From Labrys sp. WJW (GTDB lineage Bacteria > Pseudomonadota > Alphaproteobacteria > Rhizobiales > Labraceae), in NCBI RefSeq assembly GCF_001676615.1, contig NZ_LYXZ01000014.1:1-64000 (forward strand): a stretch of 64,000 nt of DNA. The letters run 5' to 3'. Position 1 is the stretch's first letter. Every line of letters starts with the position of its first letter. The notes beneath the pieces are model-generated. The model had not been told where the DNA came from, ran no database searches, and saw only the letters and a list, made by a program, of their open reading frames with translations. The position numbers and the translations under genes are program-made. Shown here in pieces: positions 43,839 through 51,818 of this stretch.

Positions 43839-43877
43839 CCTGTCCTGCAATTGCCTGGTCAGCTCGGCTCGAAGCCC

Positions 43878-44546
43878 TTACTTGCCGCCAAAGGTGTCGC
43901 AGATCTTGGAATTGGGCGTGCCCGTGCAATGCTCGGTAGGCGAGCCCGCGGCGGGCACGATGCGGATGATACGGTCCTCGCCGACCAGCGCGGTCTCGCC
44001 CGGCTTGACCAGCTTGCAGTAGCGAATGGGGCGCCGCGGCGGACAGATGAAGGTCTTGCCCTCATAGAGCGTGATCGCACTGGTGGGCGTGCGCGAATCG
44101 ACCTGGAATTTGGTGCCGCGCACGCCGATCGAAGCCTGGGGGGCATGGATCTTGTAGGCGCTCTTGGCCGAATCGCCGGTGGCGAAGCGGAAGGCGCCCT
44201 TGGCGAATTGCAGCACGACCGACTTGGCCTTGCCATTGCCGGCATAGACGAAGCTATCGAGCGTGACGGACGACTTCGAGCCGAGCATCAGATGGGTGTT
44301 GTCGAGAAAGCGCAATTCGATCACGCCGCTCGGGCCGGTGACGATCTTCTCGCCCTGATGCACGCTGGAACCGATTTCCAGGCGCCCGGACATCGAACCA
44401 TGCACGGCCGGCGTCAGGCCGACGACGTCACCGATGACTTCGGGTCCCTGCTTCGCCGGGGCGGTCTGGGCAGCGGCCGTCTGCATGGAGAAGGCAGCAA
44501 GCAGGGTGAACAGCACCGGTGCCAGGCGAGGGAAGCGTAATGTCAT
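43878..44546 (-). CDS. FecR-domain periplasmic protein
   Basis: A 222-residue secreted protein: signal peptide (first about 26 residues, ending AAAQ) and a FecR-like domain with GEKIVTGPSGVIELRFLDNT, KGAFRFATG and the hallmark APQASIGVRGTKFQV. Four cysteines cluster in the C-terminal 55 residues. No FecI sigma factor is adjacent, so it is the stand-alone periplasmic type rather than an anti-sigma factor. Function unknown. Confidence 0.85.
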   Translation of the reverse strand: MTLRFPRLAPVLFTLLAAFSMQTAAAQTAPAKQGPEVIGDVVGLTPAVHGSMSGRLEIGSSVHQGEKIVTGPSGVIELRFLDNTHLMLGSKSSVTLDSFVYAGNGKAKSVVLQFAKGAFRFATGDSAKSAYKIHAPQASIGVRGTKFQVDSRTPTSAITLYEGKTFICPPRRPIRYCKLVKPGETALVGEDRIIRIVPAAGSPTEHCTGTPNSKICDTFGGK

Positions 44547-45171
44547 GACAAATATCGAACCGTTACTCGAAGGTGGGGGTCAACGCGGTATCCAATCGAA
44601 GCGATCATAGCGCTGCGACAGCTGAAAAGTGAAGGCTTATTAAGCATGTTCAGAGCTGATCCCTTGGAAATCGGGCGGCCTGTTGCGTTTTTGCATCGCA
44701 GTCTAACGCAATGTACCGCATTGCGATCAGATGGTGACAGGTGTTCTGACAGCATTAGCTAGGGAAGCGCGCGGATTAGAATTGTCATGATTAAGCGATT
44801 TAGGGAGGGTGATTTCTAGAATTCCATTGGGTCATTTATCCTTTTTGGGTATTTCTTACGCAGAGGTATTTGAGGCGCCACGCCTCCTTGCATGGTCGGA
44901 TCCCATCCTAATCACCCACGGGTTGCTGAACGAGGCCACGCTGGCGTTGGGGGTACTTTGTCTGGCCGAAAATTATTGCTGACCCGGCTGGAGAGATGTG
45001 CCGGACATCCCTAAGGCAGCGGCCTTATTCGCACAGGGCAGGTGGTATCCGGGGCGCGGTCTTCCCAACATTTGCCGAAATTGCAACGCATAGCTGCTCA
45101 GCCTTTGTTGCACTGCAACATTGCGCGAATCCTGCTATGGTGCCGTCAAGTGAAAGAGAAGGCATAGATCC
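44547..45171. other. Gene-less region, 625 bases
   Basis: This stretch lies between the FecR-domain gene (minus) and a small plus-strand gene. It is less GC-rich than the coding DNA in places and has stop codons in all frames at short intervals. No tRNA, repeat, or strong hairpin was recognised. It may hold promoters and possibly an uncharacterised small RNA. Confidence 0.4.
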
Positions 45172-45471
45172 GTGAGCGAGACCTGGAACACGAAATTCGG
45201 CAGCAGGCGCGTCAAGCAGGCCCTCCCGACCATCGAGGAAGCCTTGTTCGCCGCCGAGTGCCTCAATGACGACTTCGACCAGCAGGTCGAGATTGCCGCA
45301 TCGCTGCTCGGTGTCGGCGTCGAGGAAGTGCGTGCGGTCGCCAAGCGGTCGGTGAAGCCGGTCGAGCGCCGTCTCAGCCTGCCGATCGCCAAGTCCCCCC
45401 GTGCGGCTGTCGCTCCGCGGGCTGTGGTCGTTGAATATCGTACGCCCAAGCGCCTGGTTGGCATGCGCTGA
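45172..45471 (+). CDS. Conserved small hypothetical protein
   Basis: A 99-residue protein from GTG 45172, with GAGAAGG 14 bases upstream. The N-terminal half is helical and acidic (LPTIEEALFAAECLNDDFDQ) and the C-terminal third is Pro/Arg-rich and basic. No known domain was recognised. It is the last host gene before the prophage boundary. Confidence 0.6.
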   Translation: MSETWNTKFGSRRVKQALPTIEEALFAAECLNDDFDQQVEIAASLLGVGVEEVRAVAKRSVKPVERRLSLPIAKSPRAAVAPRAVVVEYRTPKRLVGMR

Positions 45472-45633
45472 CGCGCAGGCTGCTTCGCCATCCGTGATGA
45501 AAATCTACCGGGCGCCGTGGGAAACCGCGGCGCTTTTCATTTGCGCATGAAATGACCTGCCGCGAGGCGCCAGAAGGCGCTGCAAACCGGTGGGTGCAAT
45601 GGAAATGCTTGCCCGGGCGCCTGAAAAAGCGAA

Positions 45634-45681
45634 TGGCGCTCCCAACCGGACTCGAACCGGTGTTTTCGCCGTGAGAGGGCG
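45634..45681 (-). tRNA. 3' part of tRNA-Glu(CUC) at the prophage attL
   Basis: Reading on the minus strand: anticodon stem CGCC, loop CTCTCAC (anticodon CUC at 45673-45675), stem GGCG, short variable region, T arm ACCGG-TTCGAGT-CCGGT, acceptor strand TGGGAGC, discriminator G and encoded CCA (45634-45636). The D arm and 5' acceptor strand are missing: the sequence right of 45685 does not contain the expected GCTCCCA. The integrase gene begins 140 bases further on. This is the chromosomal 3' remnant left by phage insertion; the reconstituted gene should lie at the right end of the prophage. Confidence 0.85.
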
Positions 45682-45821
45682 GAAAACTAGGGGTTCTGGT
45701 TTCCATGGGCTTTCACCGGCTTATAGCAATATCAATGGCTTATTTGAAATTGTTGCGCTGGCTTGCACCCGCTTTCACTGGCATGTATTACCTAGATATT
45801 ACCTAGCTTGGGGGCTGTGAA

Positions 45822-47153
45822 GTGGGCAGGGAAGTACCCGACGCACTCATTACGACGCGCAATCTGCGCTCGAAACTGGCGGTGAGGGCCGAACCATATT
45901 GGCGTGAACTCGAGCCAGATATCCACATCGGCTATCGCAGCCGCGCCAAGGGTGGCCGCTGGCAATATCGCTGGCGTATCGAGGGGGTATATCGAAAAGG
46001 TACGCTGCCCGGCGCGACGGACGACGAGAGCCCAGCCAATGGCCTCGACGTGCTGGATTACAGTCAGGCCGTTGCCAAGGTTAAAGAGACGATTGCCGAC
46101 CTTCGCGCCAAGGCGGTGATAGAGGCCTCGGGACCGGTGCAAACAGTACGCACCGCCGTGGACGCCTATATTGCTGCCAGGGAGAAGAAGGAGGCCGCGC
46201 AACGGCCGGGCAAGCCGTTGAAGCGGGATGCCCGCTCGCGGTTGACGGGACACGTTCTCAGCGTCGAATCAATTTCGGACAAGTCGCTTCACGAACTGAC
46301 GGAAGACGACCTTTCGAAATGGCTCGACGGCCTTGACGGGCTGGTGGTGACGTCGGTCAAGCGGCTGGTGAATGATTTCAAGGCCGCTCTGAATGCCGCT
46401 GCCGGCACGAAGGGTGCACCACCTGGTTTGCCCGCCATCATCAAGAAGGGGCTGAAAGTCACTGGGGGCGGGTCGGCCGGCGACCGCGATATTCAGGTGC
46501 TGCCGGATGCGGAGATCCGCGCCATCATCGCCGCAGCCAAAACGGTCGACGACCGCGACGGGTGGGAGGGGGACTGGTACCGGCTGGTGCTCCTTCTGTC
46601 CGCGACCGGTGCTCGATTCGGTCAAACGTCTCGGCATGTTGTCGGCGACGTCCAACGCCACAACAACCGAATCATGGTCCCGGTGTCCTTCAAGGGGACA
46701 GGCGAAAAGAAGGTGTCCCGATTCGCGGTCCCCATTGGGCAAGATGTCGTCGACGCGCTGCGACCGGCCATCGCCGGCAGAAAGAGCACTGATCCGCTTT
46801 TGGAGCGCTGGCGCTACCGGCAAGAAAGCCCAATCGTGTGGGTGAAGGACCGGCGCGGCCCGTGGCAGAACGCAACGGAAATGTCGCGCCTGTGGCGGAA
46901 GACGCTTGAGGTGGCAGAGCTACCGGTCGACATCATTCCGTACGCGCTGCGCCATTCCAGCATCGTGCGGGGGCTGCGCGCCATGCTGCCGGTGCGCCTC
47001 GTCGCGGCACTGCACGACACTTCCACGGAAATGATCGAAAAGCACTATTCGGCATACATCATTGACGCCATGGACGAGGTGGCGGCACGCGCCGTCATTC
47101 CGCTTGGGGCGGTTTCGGATCCGCCTGCCAAGCTGGTAAAATCGACCGGCTAG
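45822..47153 (+). CDS. int: Phage tyrosine integrase
   Basis: A 443-residue tyrosine recombinase from GTG 45822. The catalytic domain shows the first arginine in SATGARFGQTS (about 266-276), box II IPYALRHSSIVRGL where the usual His of HxxR is Tyr, then ALHDTSTEMIEKHYSAYI with the nucleophilic tyrosine in HYSAY. The N-terminal 200 residues are the arm- and core-binding part. It should catalyse integration at the tRNA-Glu gene. Location next to the tRNA remnant supports this. Confidence 0.93.
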   Translation: MGREVPDALITTRNLRSKLAVRAEPYWRELEPDIHIGYRSRAKGGRWQYRWRIEGVYRKGTLPGATDDESPANGLDVLDYSQAVAKVKETIADLRAKAVIEASGPVQTVRTAVDAYIAAREKKEAAQRPGKPLKRDARSRLTGHVLSVESISDKSLHELTEDDLSKWLDGLDGLVVTSVKRLVNDFKAALNAAAGTKGAPPGLPAIIKKGLKVTGGGSAGDRDIQVLPDAEIRAIIAAAKTVDDRDGWEGDWYRLVLLLSATGARFGQTSRHVVGDVQRHNNRIMVPVSFKGTGEKKVSRFAVPIGQDVVDALRPAIAGRKSTDPLLERWRYRQESPIVWVKDRRGPWQNATEMSRLWRKTLEVAELPVDIIPYALRHSSIVRGLRAMLPVRLVAALHDTSTEMIEKHYSAYIIDAMDEVAARAVIPLGAVSDPPAKLVKSTG

Positions 47154-47175
47154 TGTTTTCAAAGTTGCAAACATA

Positions 47176-47190
47176 TTTGCAATATGCAAA
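47176..47190. promoter_or_regulatory. Palindrome TTTGCA-ATA-TGCAAA upstream of the excisionase-like gene
   Basis: A 15-bp palindrome within the AT-rich 79-base gap between integrase and the HTH gene. A related TTGCAAA lies just to its left (47165). Candidate site for the excisionase-like protein or a repressor. Confidence 0.45.
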
Positions 47191-47232
47191 TACTCTCGCA
47201 CGTTCACTTGAAAGCGTGCGAGGTTCTACGCA

Positions 47233-47475
47233 ATGTCGCAGATACAGGGGAGCGGGGGCGCAGACACCGCCCCGCCCCAAAAACTAGCCTACACGGTCAA
47301 AGAGGCCTGCGAGGCAACCACCCTCAAAATGTCGGCGCTGTACTACCTGCTGCGAGAGGGAAAATTGCGCGCTCGCAAGATCGGCCGCCGCACCGTCGTG
47401 CTTGCCGATGACTTGAAGGCCTATCTTGACAGCCTTCCAGCGGCGGAACTGACGCCAAGGGAGGGCAAGCAATGA
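47233..47475 (+). CDS. Excisionase-like helix-turn-helix protein
   Basis: An 80-residue protein with a MerR/AlpA-like winged helix: YTVKEACEATTLKMSALYYL then REGKLRARKIGRRTVVLADD. This is the excisionase (Xis) DNA-binding family pattern. Its place directly downstream of int suggests control of integrase direction. Its stop overlaps the next start by ATGA. Confidence 0.8.
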   Translation: MSQIQGSGGADTAPPQKLAYTVKEACEATTLKMSALYYLLREGKLRARKIGRRTVVLADDLKAYLDSLPAAELTPREGKQ

Positions 47476-47597
47476 CCTTCCTCGTCTATAGCGCCGCTGT
47501 CCTCGTCGCCAACAATCCTATCCTCACCGCTGTCATCGCCGCGAACGTGCTGGTGCTGGCCGGCTTCGTCGTCAGGGGGCTGCGTCGTGTCAGCTGA
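47472..47597 (+). CDS. Small phage membrane protein (41 aa)
   Basis: Read from ATG 47472 (ATGA overlap with the HTH gene) to TGA 47597. The 41-residue product is almost entirely one or two hydrophobic stretches (TFLVYSAAVLVANNPILTAV, IAANVLVLAGFVV) ending in RGLRRVS. It overlaps the next gene by 11 bases. Function unknown. Confidence 0.55.
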   Translation: MTFLVYSAAVLVANNPILTAVIAANVLVLAGFVVRGLRRVS

Positions 47598-48156
47598 AAA
47601 CGCGAAACCAATTCCGCGCCCGATTGAAACCTGCCCCCGTGACGGGACGATTGTTCGACTTCTCGTCGACTACACGGACGGTGACGGCGCGCTGGAAGAC
47701 AGCGACCAACCTACGTGGACAATAGGCTTCAATCAGCAGGAGACCGCCGACGATGACGAATGGTTGCTCGCTGGTTGGAACTGGACGCACGATTGTTTCA
47801 CGCAGGGGCATGGCACTCCGATAGGCTGGCTTCCGTTTCATGGCGAAGACAGTCGGGCGATCGTAGACGTGCTTGCCGAGCGCCGTCGACAGGTGACGGT
47901 GGAAGGCTGGACGCCCGAGCACGACGACGCGCACACCGATTTCAGTATGACGAAGGCAGCGATTGCCTACGCAATGACGGCGGCAGCGCGCATATATGTC
48001 ACGAATTTGCGCCGCGCCGTAGCGTGGTGGCCGTGGGCCGCGAAGTGGTGGAAGCCTAAAGGACGCCGCCAGGACCTGGTCCGAGCCGCCGCCCTCATCA
48101 TCGCTGAAATCGAGCGGTTGGACCGCGCCGCCGAAAGGGGGACGCCATGCCGGTGA
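47587..48156 (+). CDS. Conserved phage hypothetical protein
   Basis: A 189-residue protein (GTG start at 47587). The N-terminal half has PIETCPRDGTIVRLLVDY and GWNWTHDCF. The C-terminal half has VLAERRRQVTVEGWTPEHDD, WPW...WWKPKGRRQDLVRA and ALIIAEIERLDRA, a pattern I know from many proteobacterial phage proteins of unknown function. Likely an accessory early protein. Confidence 0.7.
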   Translation: MSAENAKPIPRPIETCPRDGTIVRLLVDYTDGDGALEDSDQPTWTIGFNQQETADDDEWLLAGWNWTHDCFTQGHGTPIGWLPFHGEDSRAIVDVLAERRRQVTVEGWTPEHDDAHTDFSMTKAAIAYAMTAAARIYVTNLRRAVAWWPWAAKWWKPKGRRQDLVRAAALIIAEIERLDRAAERGTPCR

Positions 48157-48419
48157 AAGACGGTGGGGCGGCGTTCCCCTTGGGCCTGAAAGGCAAGGTC
48201 GTGTTCGGTGGAGGGCGCTACGACGGCGCGCACGTGCCCGAGTATCAACCGATCCACGAAGGCATGTCATTACGGGATTGGTTCGCCGGACAGGCTTTGG
48301 CCGGCCTTGCCGCATACCCTGGTCGCGAAGGCGAACGCAACGAGCCTCATCACTTCGCCAGATGGGCATATGCCTTGGCCGACGCGATGATCCTCGCGAG
48401 GGGCGGCGGCGATGTATGA
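48147..48419 (+). CDS. Small phage hypothetical protein
   Basis: A 90-residue protein with GMSLRDWFAGQALAGLAAYP and a helical end ARWAYALADAMILARGG, a pattern common in phage early regions. It overlaps both neighbours by 8-10 bases. Function unknown. Confidence 0.65.
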   Translation: MPVKDGGAAFPLGLKGKVVFGGGRYDGAHVPEYQPIHEGMSLRDWFAGQALAGLAAYPGREGERNEPHHFARWAYALADAMILARGGGDV

Positions 48420-48666
48420 CAGCGACGCACCTTCCTTCACGCACCTGCGCTCGGCAAGCCACATGGCGCGCAAGCCTTACACCTGCTGCCGTTGCCGGCA
48501 GGAGATCGAGGCGGGCAACAGATACGACGTGAATGTGTATCTTTCGGATGGCGATTTCATCCACGAACGCATGCACGTCGGGGCATACCTCTACCCGTCC
48601 GGCTGCCCATCCATTCGCGAGAAAGATATCGCCGACATGCGCGGCGCGGGTGAGGGCGCGCCATGA
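48412..48666 (+). CDS. Small phage protein with a CxxC pair
   Basis: An 84-residue protein with YTCCRCRQEIEAGNRYDVNV and HVGAYLYPSGCPSIREKDI. The cysteines (CCRC plus a later Cys/His) could bind one zinc. Overlaps both neighbours. No named family recognised. Confidence 0.6.
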   Translation: MYDSDAPSFTHLRSASHMARKPYTCCRCRQEIEAGNRYDVNVYLSDGDFIHERMHVGAYLYPSGCPSIREKDIADMRGAGEGAP

Positions 48667-48953
48667 GCACGCTGCACCTATCTCTCAAGGGCGAGTATTT
48701 CGACGCCATCAAGGCCGGGACGAAACCGAGGGAATACCGGCGCGTCAACGCTTTCTGGTGCAAGCGCCTACTCGGGCGGACCTATGACAGCATCGTCCTG
48801 ACACGGGGATACCCAAAGGCCGGCGACGACGATCGTCGCATCGTCCGTCAGTGGCGCGGCTCCACCATCGAGACAATCACGCATCCGCACTTCGGCCCCG
48901 ACCCGGTCGAGGTGTTCGCAATCGACGTTACGGGGGAACACAATGCAGATTGA
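48663..48953 (+). CDS. ASCH-domain phage protein
   Basis: A 96-residue protein with LHLSLKGEYFDAIKAGTKPR and EYRRVNAFW near the start and VEVFAIDVTG near the end, matching the ASCH fold (PUA-like, RNA-binding or modified-nucleotide-related). Found in many phage early regions. Its start overlaps the previous stop by ATGA. Confidence 0.75.
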   Translation: MSTLHLSLKGEYFDAIKAGTKPREYRRVNAFWCKRLLGRTYDSIVLTRGYPKAGDDDRRIVRQWRGSTIETITHPHFGPDPVEVFAIDVTGEHNAD

Positions 48954-49677
48954 CCGCGAAGCCGCCAAGAAGGCGGCATATGCCTTTGCAACTGCCAACA
49001 ACATGGGCGCGCCGGGCAGTGCCGAAGACGAGGCCGAGGCCATCCAAATGGTTTGCGACCTTGTCGGCCACTACTTCGCCGCCGCGCCTGCGGGGAAGCC
49101 GGTAGCGTGGACACCCGAAAGCTTGCGCGAACATGCGCGTGATCAAGGCTGGTACATTCGGGAAAGCGCGTCTGTTCCCGACCTCCTCACGGGCGGGTGG
49201 AAGCATCCGTATTCCGTCACCGTCAGCGATAGAGAGTTGCTGACCATTCTGAATGCCGCCAAGCCGGCACCAGCGCAGTTAGGTGGCGATGGCGACCCGT
49301 TGCGAACGGCGGTCGGCACGCTTCTCGACTATATCGGCTGCTACGTCCCCGAGCATCGGGAAGCCGCCACAGTCGAAGCGGTGCGGTTGGTGATGGGCCT
49401 TACGCGCTTCCGGTATGCCGAGGTGCAGAAGCATCTGGATCAGGTCGCCGACATCGCAGCGCAGCTTGAGAAGGAAAAGCGGGATCCGGCCCGTGCCATC
49501 ACCTTCACCTATATGAACTGGCGCGGCGAAGTGGGCGAACGGAACGCTGTGCCGATCTCCATTCATTACGGCGCGACGGAATGGCACCCCGAGCCGCAAT
49601 GGCTGATGCGCGCCTTCGACCTCGACAAGCAGGCCGAACGCGACTTCGCGCTCAAAGATACGTCGATGGCGGTGTGA
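48943..49677 (+). CDS. Phage hypothetical protein with WYL-like C-terminal domain
   Basis: A 244-residue protein. The first 40 residues form a helical region, residues about 55-110 contain WTPESLREHARDQGWYIRES, and the C-terminal 60 contain TYMNWRGEVGERNAVPISIH and TEWHPEPQWLMRAFDLDKQA. The latter is the short domain seen at the end of many Hyphomicrobiales phage proteins, which resembles WYL ligand-binding domains. Function unknown. Confidence 0.6.
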   Translation: MQIDREAAKKAAYAFATANNMGAPGSAEDEAEAIQMVCDLVGHYFAAAPAGKPVAWTPESLREHARDQGWYIRESASVPDLLTGGWKHPYSVTVSDRELLTILNAAKPAPAQLGGDGDPLRTAVGTLLDYIGCYVPEHREAATVEAVRLVMGLTRFRYAEVQKHLDQVADIAAQLEKEKRDPARAITFTYMNWRGEVGERNAVPISIHYGATEWHPEPQWLMRAFDLDKQAERDFALKDTSMAV

Positions 49678-49678
49678 T

Positions 49679-49837
49679 ATGACCGATCAGCCCAAAAGAA
49701 CCAAATACACCTTCTCCATTGACCGCAATGTCCTGGCACTCCTGATCTGCATCATGGCGGGCGCGGTGATGTGCACCGGGCATGACGGCTGGGGCTGGCT
49801 CATCTTCATAGCCTTTCTGGTTGTCCTGGCGGCGTGA
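49679..49837 (+). CDS. Small phage membrane protein (52 aa)
   Basis: Read from ATG 49679 to TGA 49837. Two hydrophobic segments (NVLALLICIMAGAVM and WGWLIFIAFLVVLAA) are joined by CTGHDG. It starts one base after the previous stop and overlaps the next start (TGATG). Function unknown. Confidence 0.55.
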   Translation: MTDQPKRTKYTFSIDRNVLALLICIMAGAVMCTGHDGWGWLIFIAFLVVLAA

Positions 49838-50067
49838 TGCCCAAGAAACCGCCCACTGATATCGAGAAGGTGCTAGCCGCCGCCTCCGTCACGATGGCGC
49901 TTGACCGGCACAAACTGCTGTCGACGACGGCGCGAGACGCTCACCTGCGCTACGCCCGCCGGCTGTGGCCGCAGGCCATCCGTGACGAAATCCGCAAGCT
50001 GACGAAACAGGTCAAATACCTGCGCAGCCATCTGCCAGGTGGAAGGAAGAACCATGATCACAATTAG
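49837..50067 (+). CDS. Small phage hypothetical protein
   Basis: A 76-residue basic, helical protein (PTDIEKVLAAASVTMALDRH, AIRDEIRKLTKQVKYLRSHL). Start ATG 49837 overlaps the stop of the previous gene. Possibly nucleic-acid-associated, but no domain is recognised. Confidence 0.55.
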   Translation: MPKKPPTDIEKVLAAASVTMALDRHKLLSTTARDAHLRYARRLWPQAIRDEIRKLTKQVKYLRSHLPGGRKNHDHN

Positions 50068-50263
50068 CTTTTCCTACGGCGCTGCCGCCCTCTTCGTCTG
50101 GCTGCTGGGCTTCATGTTCACCGCCTCGTTCATGCATGAGAACCGGCCCGGCACCGGTACCGTCATCAAACTCTTGGCCTGCGCCCTGTGGCTTTTCTAT
50201 TGGCCGCTGTTCTTCGCGGTTCTCTGCGGCGTGAAGGTTGCGGAGTGGGAGGACCGGCTGTGA
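50054..50263 (+). CDS. Small phage membrane protein (69 aa)
   Basis: Start ATG 50054 follows a GGAAGGAAG ribosome site. Two membrane segments are visible (YGAAALFVWLLGFMFTASF, LLACALWLFYWPLFFAVLCG) with a charged tail. It overlaps the previous gene by 14 bases and the next by GTGA. Unknown role. Confidence 0.6.
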   Translation: MITISFSYGAAALFVWLLGFMFTASFMHENRPGTGTVIKLLACALWLFYWPLFFAVLCGVKVAEWEDRL

Positions 50264-50439
50264 AGGAACGTGCGCCCGTCTCAGTGACAACCGGCCACGG
50301 GAAGATGAGCCCCCAAGCTGCGGTTGGCTACGGCTGCTGGCCCGACGAGGACGGCCGCCAAACGAAGCATCGGAAATTGAGGCCGCGCGGGGCCAAGAAG
50401 GTAAAAACCCTGCGGACACACCGGGAGCCCAAGCCATGA
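50260..50439 (+). CDS. Small basic phage protein (59 aa)
   Basis: GTG start at 50260 overlaps the previous stop. The product is basic and polar (AAVGYGCWPDEDGRQTKHRK) and its stop overlaps the next start by ATGA. This strict coupling is the main evidence that it is translated. Confidence 0.5.
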   Translation: MKERAPVSVTTGHGKMSPQAAVGYGCWPDEDGRQTKHRKLRPRGAKKVKTLRTHREPKP

Positions 50440-51062
50440 CCGTCTACGTCGACGACATGCACAAGGTGCCGCTGGGCCAGTTCCGGCGTATGAAGATGTC
50501 GCACATGATCGCCGATACCGAGGAAGAATTGCACGCCATGGCCAGAAAAATCGGCGTCGCGCGCAAGTGGTACCAGGGTGACCATTACGACATCGCCATG
50601 AGCAAGAGGGCACTGGCCGTCGCGGCTGGGGCGGTTGAGATACCCATGCGCACGCTGGCGTTCATGGCAAACAATCGGCGCTCGGGGTATCCGATGGGCA
50701 CGCCCGAGACGGCGCGAGCTATCGCCATGGAGCGAATGGCGGTTGTGAGGGGGAAGCGGGAATCCGACCGGGCCGGGTGGCACTCCCCCGAATCCAACCT
50801 CGTCGGCGCGACGTGGCGCATGTTCGATGAAACATATGAGGGCACGACGCTCCCGAAGGCCGAATTGCGGACGGATGCCGGTGAGTTGGTCGCCTATGTC
50901 CTCGACGCTGGCTATGCCTGCTATCCACATGCCCGCCAGCCGGAGACCGGTGAGGACGTCAGAGGCGGGGCGTTCATCGACCGCGCTGCCGCCTTGCTAT
51001 GGGCGAGGAAGACGGCCGGCGTGAAATCTTCCGACGACGAGGCCCCGCCGTGTTCGACCTGA
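50436..51062 (+). CDS. DUF4031-domain phage protein
   Basis: A 208-residue protein whose first 80 residues fit DUF4031: MTVYVDDMHKVPLGQFRRMK, SHMIADTEEELHAMARKIGV and QGDHYDIAMSKRALAVAAGA. The remainder (about 110-208) is unassigned and has DAGYACYPHARQPETGED. ATG 50436 is chosen by the ATGA overlap. The role of DUF4031 is not established. Confidence 0.75.
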   Translation: MTVYVDDMHKVPLGQFRRMKMSHMIADTEEELHAMARKIGVARKWYQGDHYDIAMSKRALAVAAGAVEIPMRTLAFMANNRRSGYPMGTPETARAIAMERMAVVRGKRESDRAGWHSPESNLVGATWRMFDETYEGTTLPKAELRTDAGELVAYVLDAGYACYPHARQPETGEDVRGGAFIDRAAALLWARKTAGVKSSDDEAPPCST

Positions 51063-51400
51063 AATCGCCTTGCAAAAATTGCCCGTTCCGAATTGGGCTG
51101 GGGTCGATGTTCCGGCTTCCACCCGGGCGCTTGGATGAGATCCAGCGCGCCACCTCGTTTCAGTGCCACAAGACGGTGGACTATTCCGACGACGAATGTC
51201 CGTCGCCAGGAGACAAGCCGCAGCAATGCGCCGGCTTAATGGCTGTCCTTCACCGAGAGGGCGAGCCCAATCAGATAATGCGGGTGGCGGAACGCCTGCA
51301 GGCGCTGCCGCTCGATGAATTGGACCCGCGGCGCGAGGCGTACGCCACTTGGGATGACGTGAAACGGGCGCATGCCGAAGGGATCGAGCCGCGCCGGTGA
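51050..51400 (+). CDS. Cysteine-containing phage protein (CKNCPFR motif)
   Basis: A 116-residue protein from GTG 51050 (GAGG upstream). It has LKSPCKNCPFRIGLGSMFRL, FQCHKTVDYSDDECP and QQCAGLMAVLHREGEPNQIM. The CxxCPFR...C-H...CAG pattern, known from phage proteins of unknown function, suggests a bound metal. Last gene of the plus-strand early block. Confidence 0.6.
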   Translation: MFDLKSPCKNCPFRIGLGSMFRLPPGRLDEIQRATSFQCHKTVDYSDDECPSPGDKPQQCAGLMAVLHREGEPNQIMRVAERLQALPLDELDPRREAYATWDDVKRAHAEGIEPRR

Positions 51401-51411
51401 CACAGTAGCCG

Positions 51412-51696
51412 TCAAATGCTGCCATCTTCGAGCCGCTGAGAATCGAGAATCACGCGCATGCCTTGCCGAAGCAAGATGAGGTTTCTTGGCCGCTCCTTTA
51501 CCGCTTCCTTGAACGCTGCCCGTGCCATCATGATGCCGTCGCACGCGGCGATAGTCTGATATGGTTCTTCCCGATTGGGCTTGGCGTCGGTCTGCCCAGG
51601 ATCCGGCCGCCACCCCCAATCCTCGACGCAATATTGGTTTCCGCCTTCGGCCGGCACGAAGAACATGTGCATCCGGACCCATCCGTAAATTGTCAT
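51412..51696 (-). CDS. Phage hypothetical protein, opposite strand
   Basis: A 94-residue protein containing MTIYGWVRMHMFFVPAEGGN and IAACDGIMMARAAFKEAVKE. No domain recognised. It converges on the early block and diverges from the HTH gene across a 122-base region with an operator-like palindrome, a position typical of genes at a lysogeny switch. Confidence 0.55.
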   Translation of the reverse strand: MTIYGWVRMHMFFVPAEGGNQYCVEDWGWRPDPGQTDAKPNREEPYQTIAACDGIMMARAAFKEAVKERPRNLILLRQGMRVILDSQRLEDGSI

Positions 51697-51794
51697 CGGA
51701 ACATGCTCGCCTCAGTGTGTGTTCTTATTTTGTTCTCGCAAGGATCGAGCGTCAAGACAGGGCTGATCGCGTTGCGCCCTATCGCCCCGTGTAG

Positions 51795-51809
51795 TATACG
51801 GTACGTATA
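51795..51809. promoter_or_regulatory. Operator-like palindrome TATACG-GTA-CGTATA
   Basis: A perfect 15-bp palindrome directly upstream of AGGAG and the ATG of the HTH gene at 51819, and in the shared upstream region of the minus-strand gene ending its start at 51696. It overlaps a likely -10 element (TAGTAT/TATACG), so a bound dimer would block transcription. Confidence 0.6.
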
Positions 51810-51818
51810 GGAGTTCCG

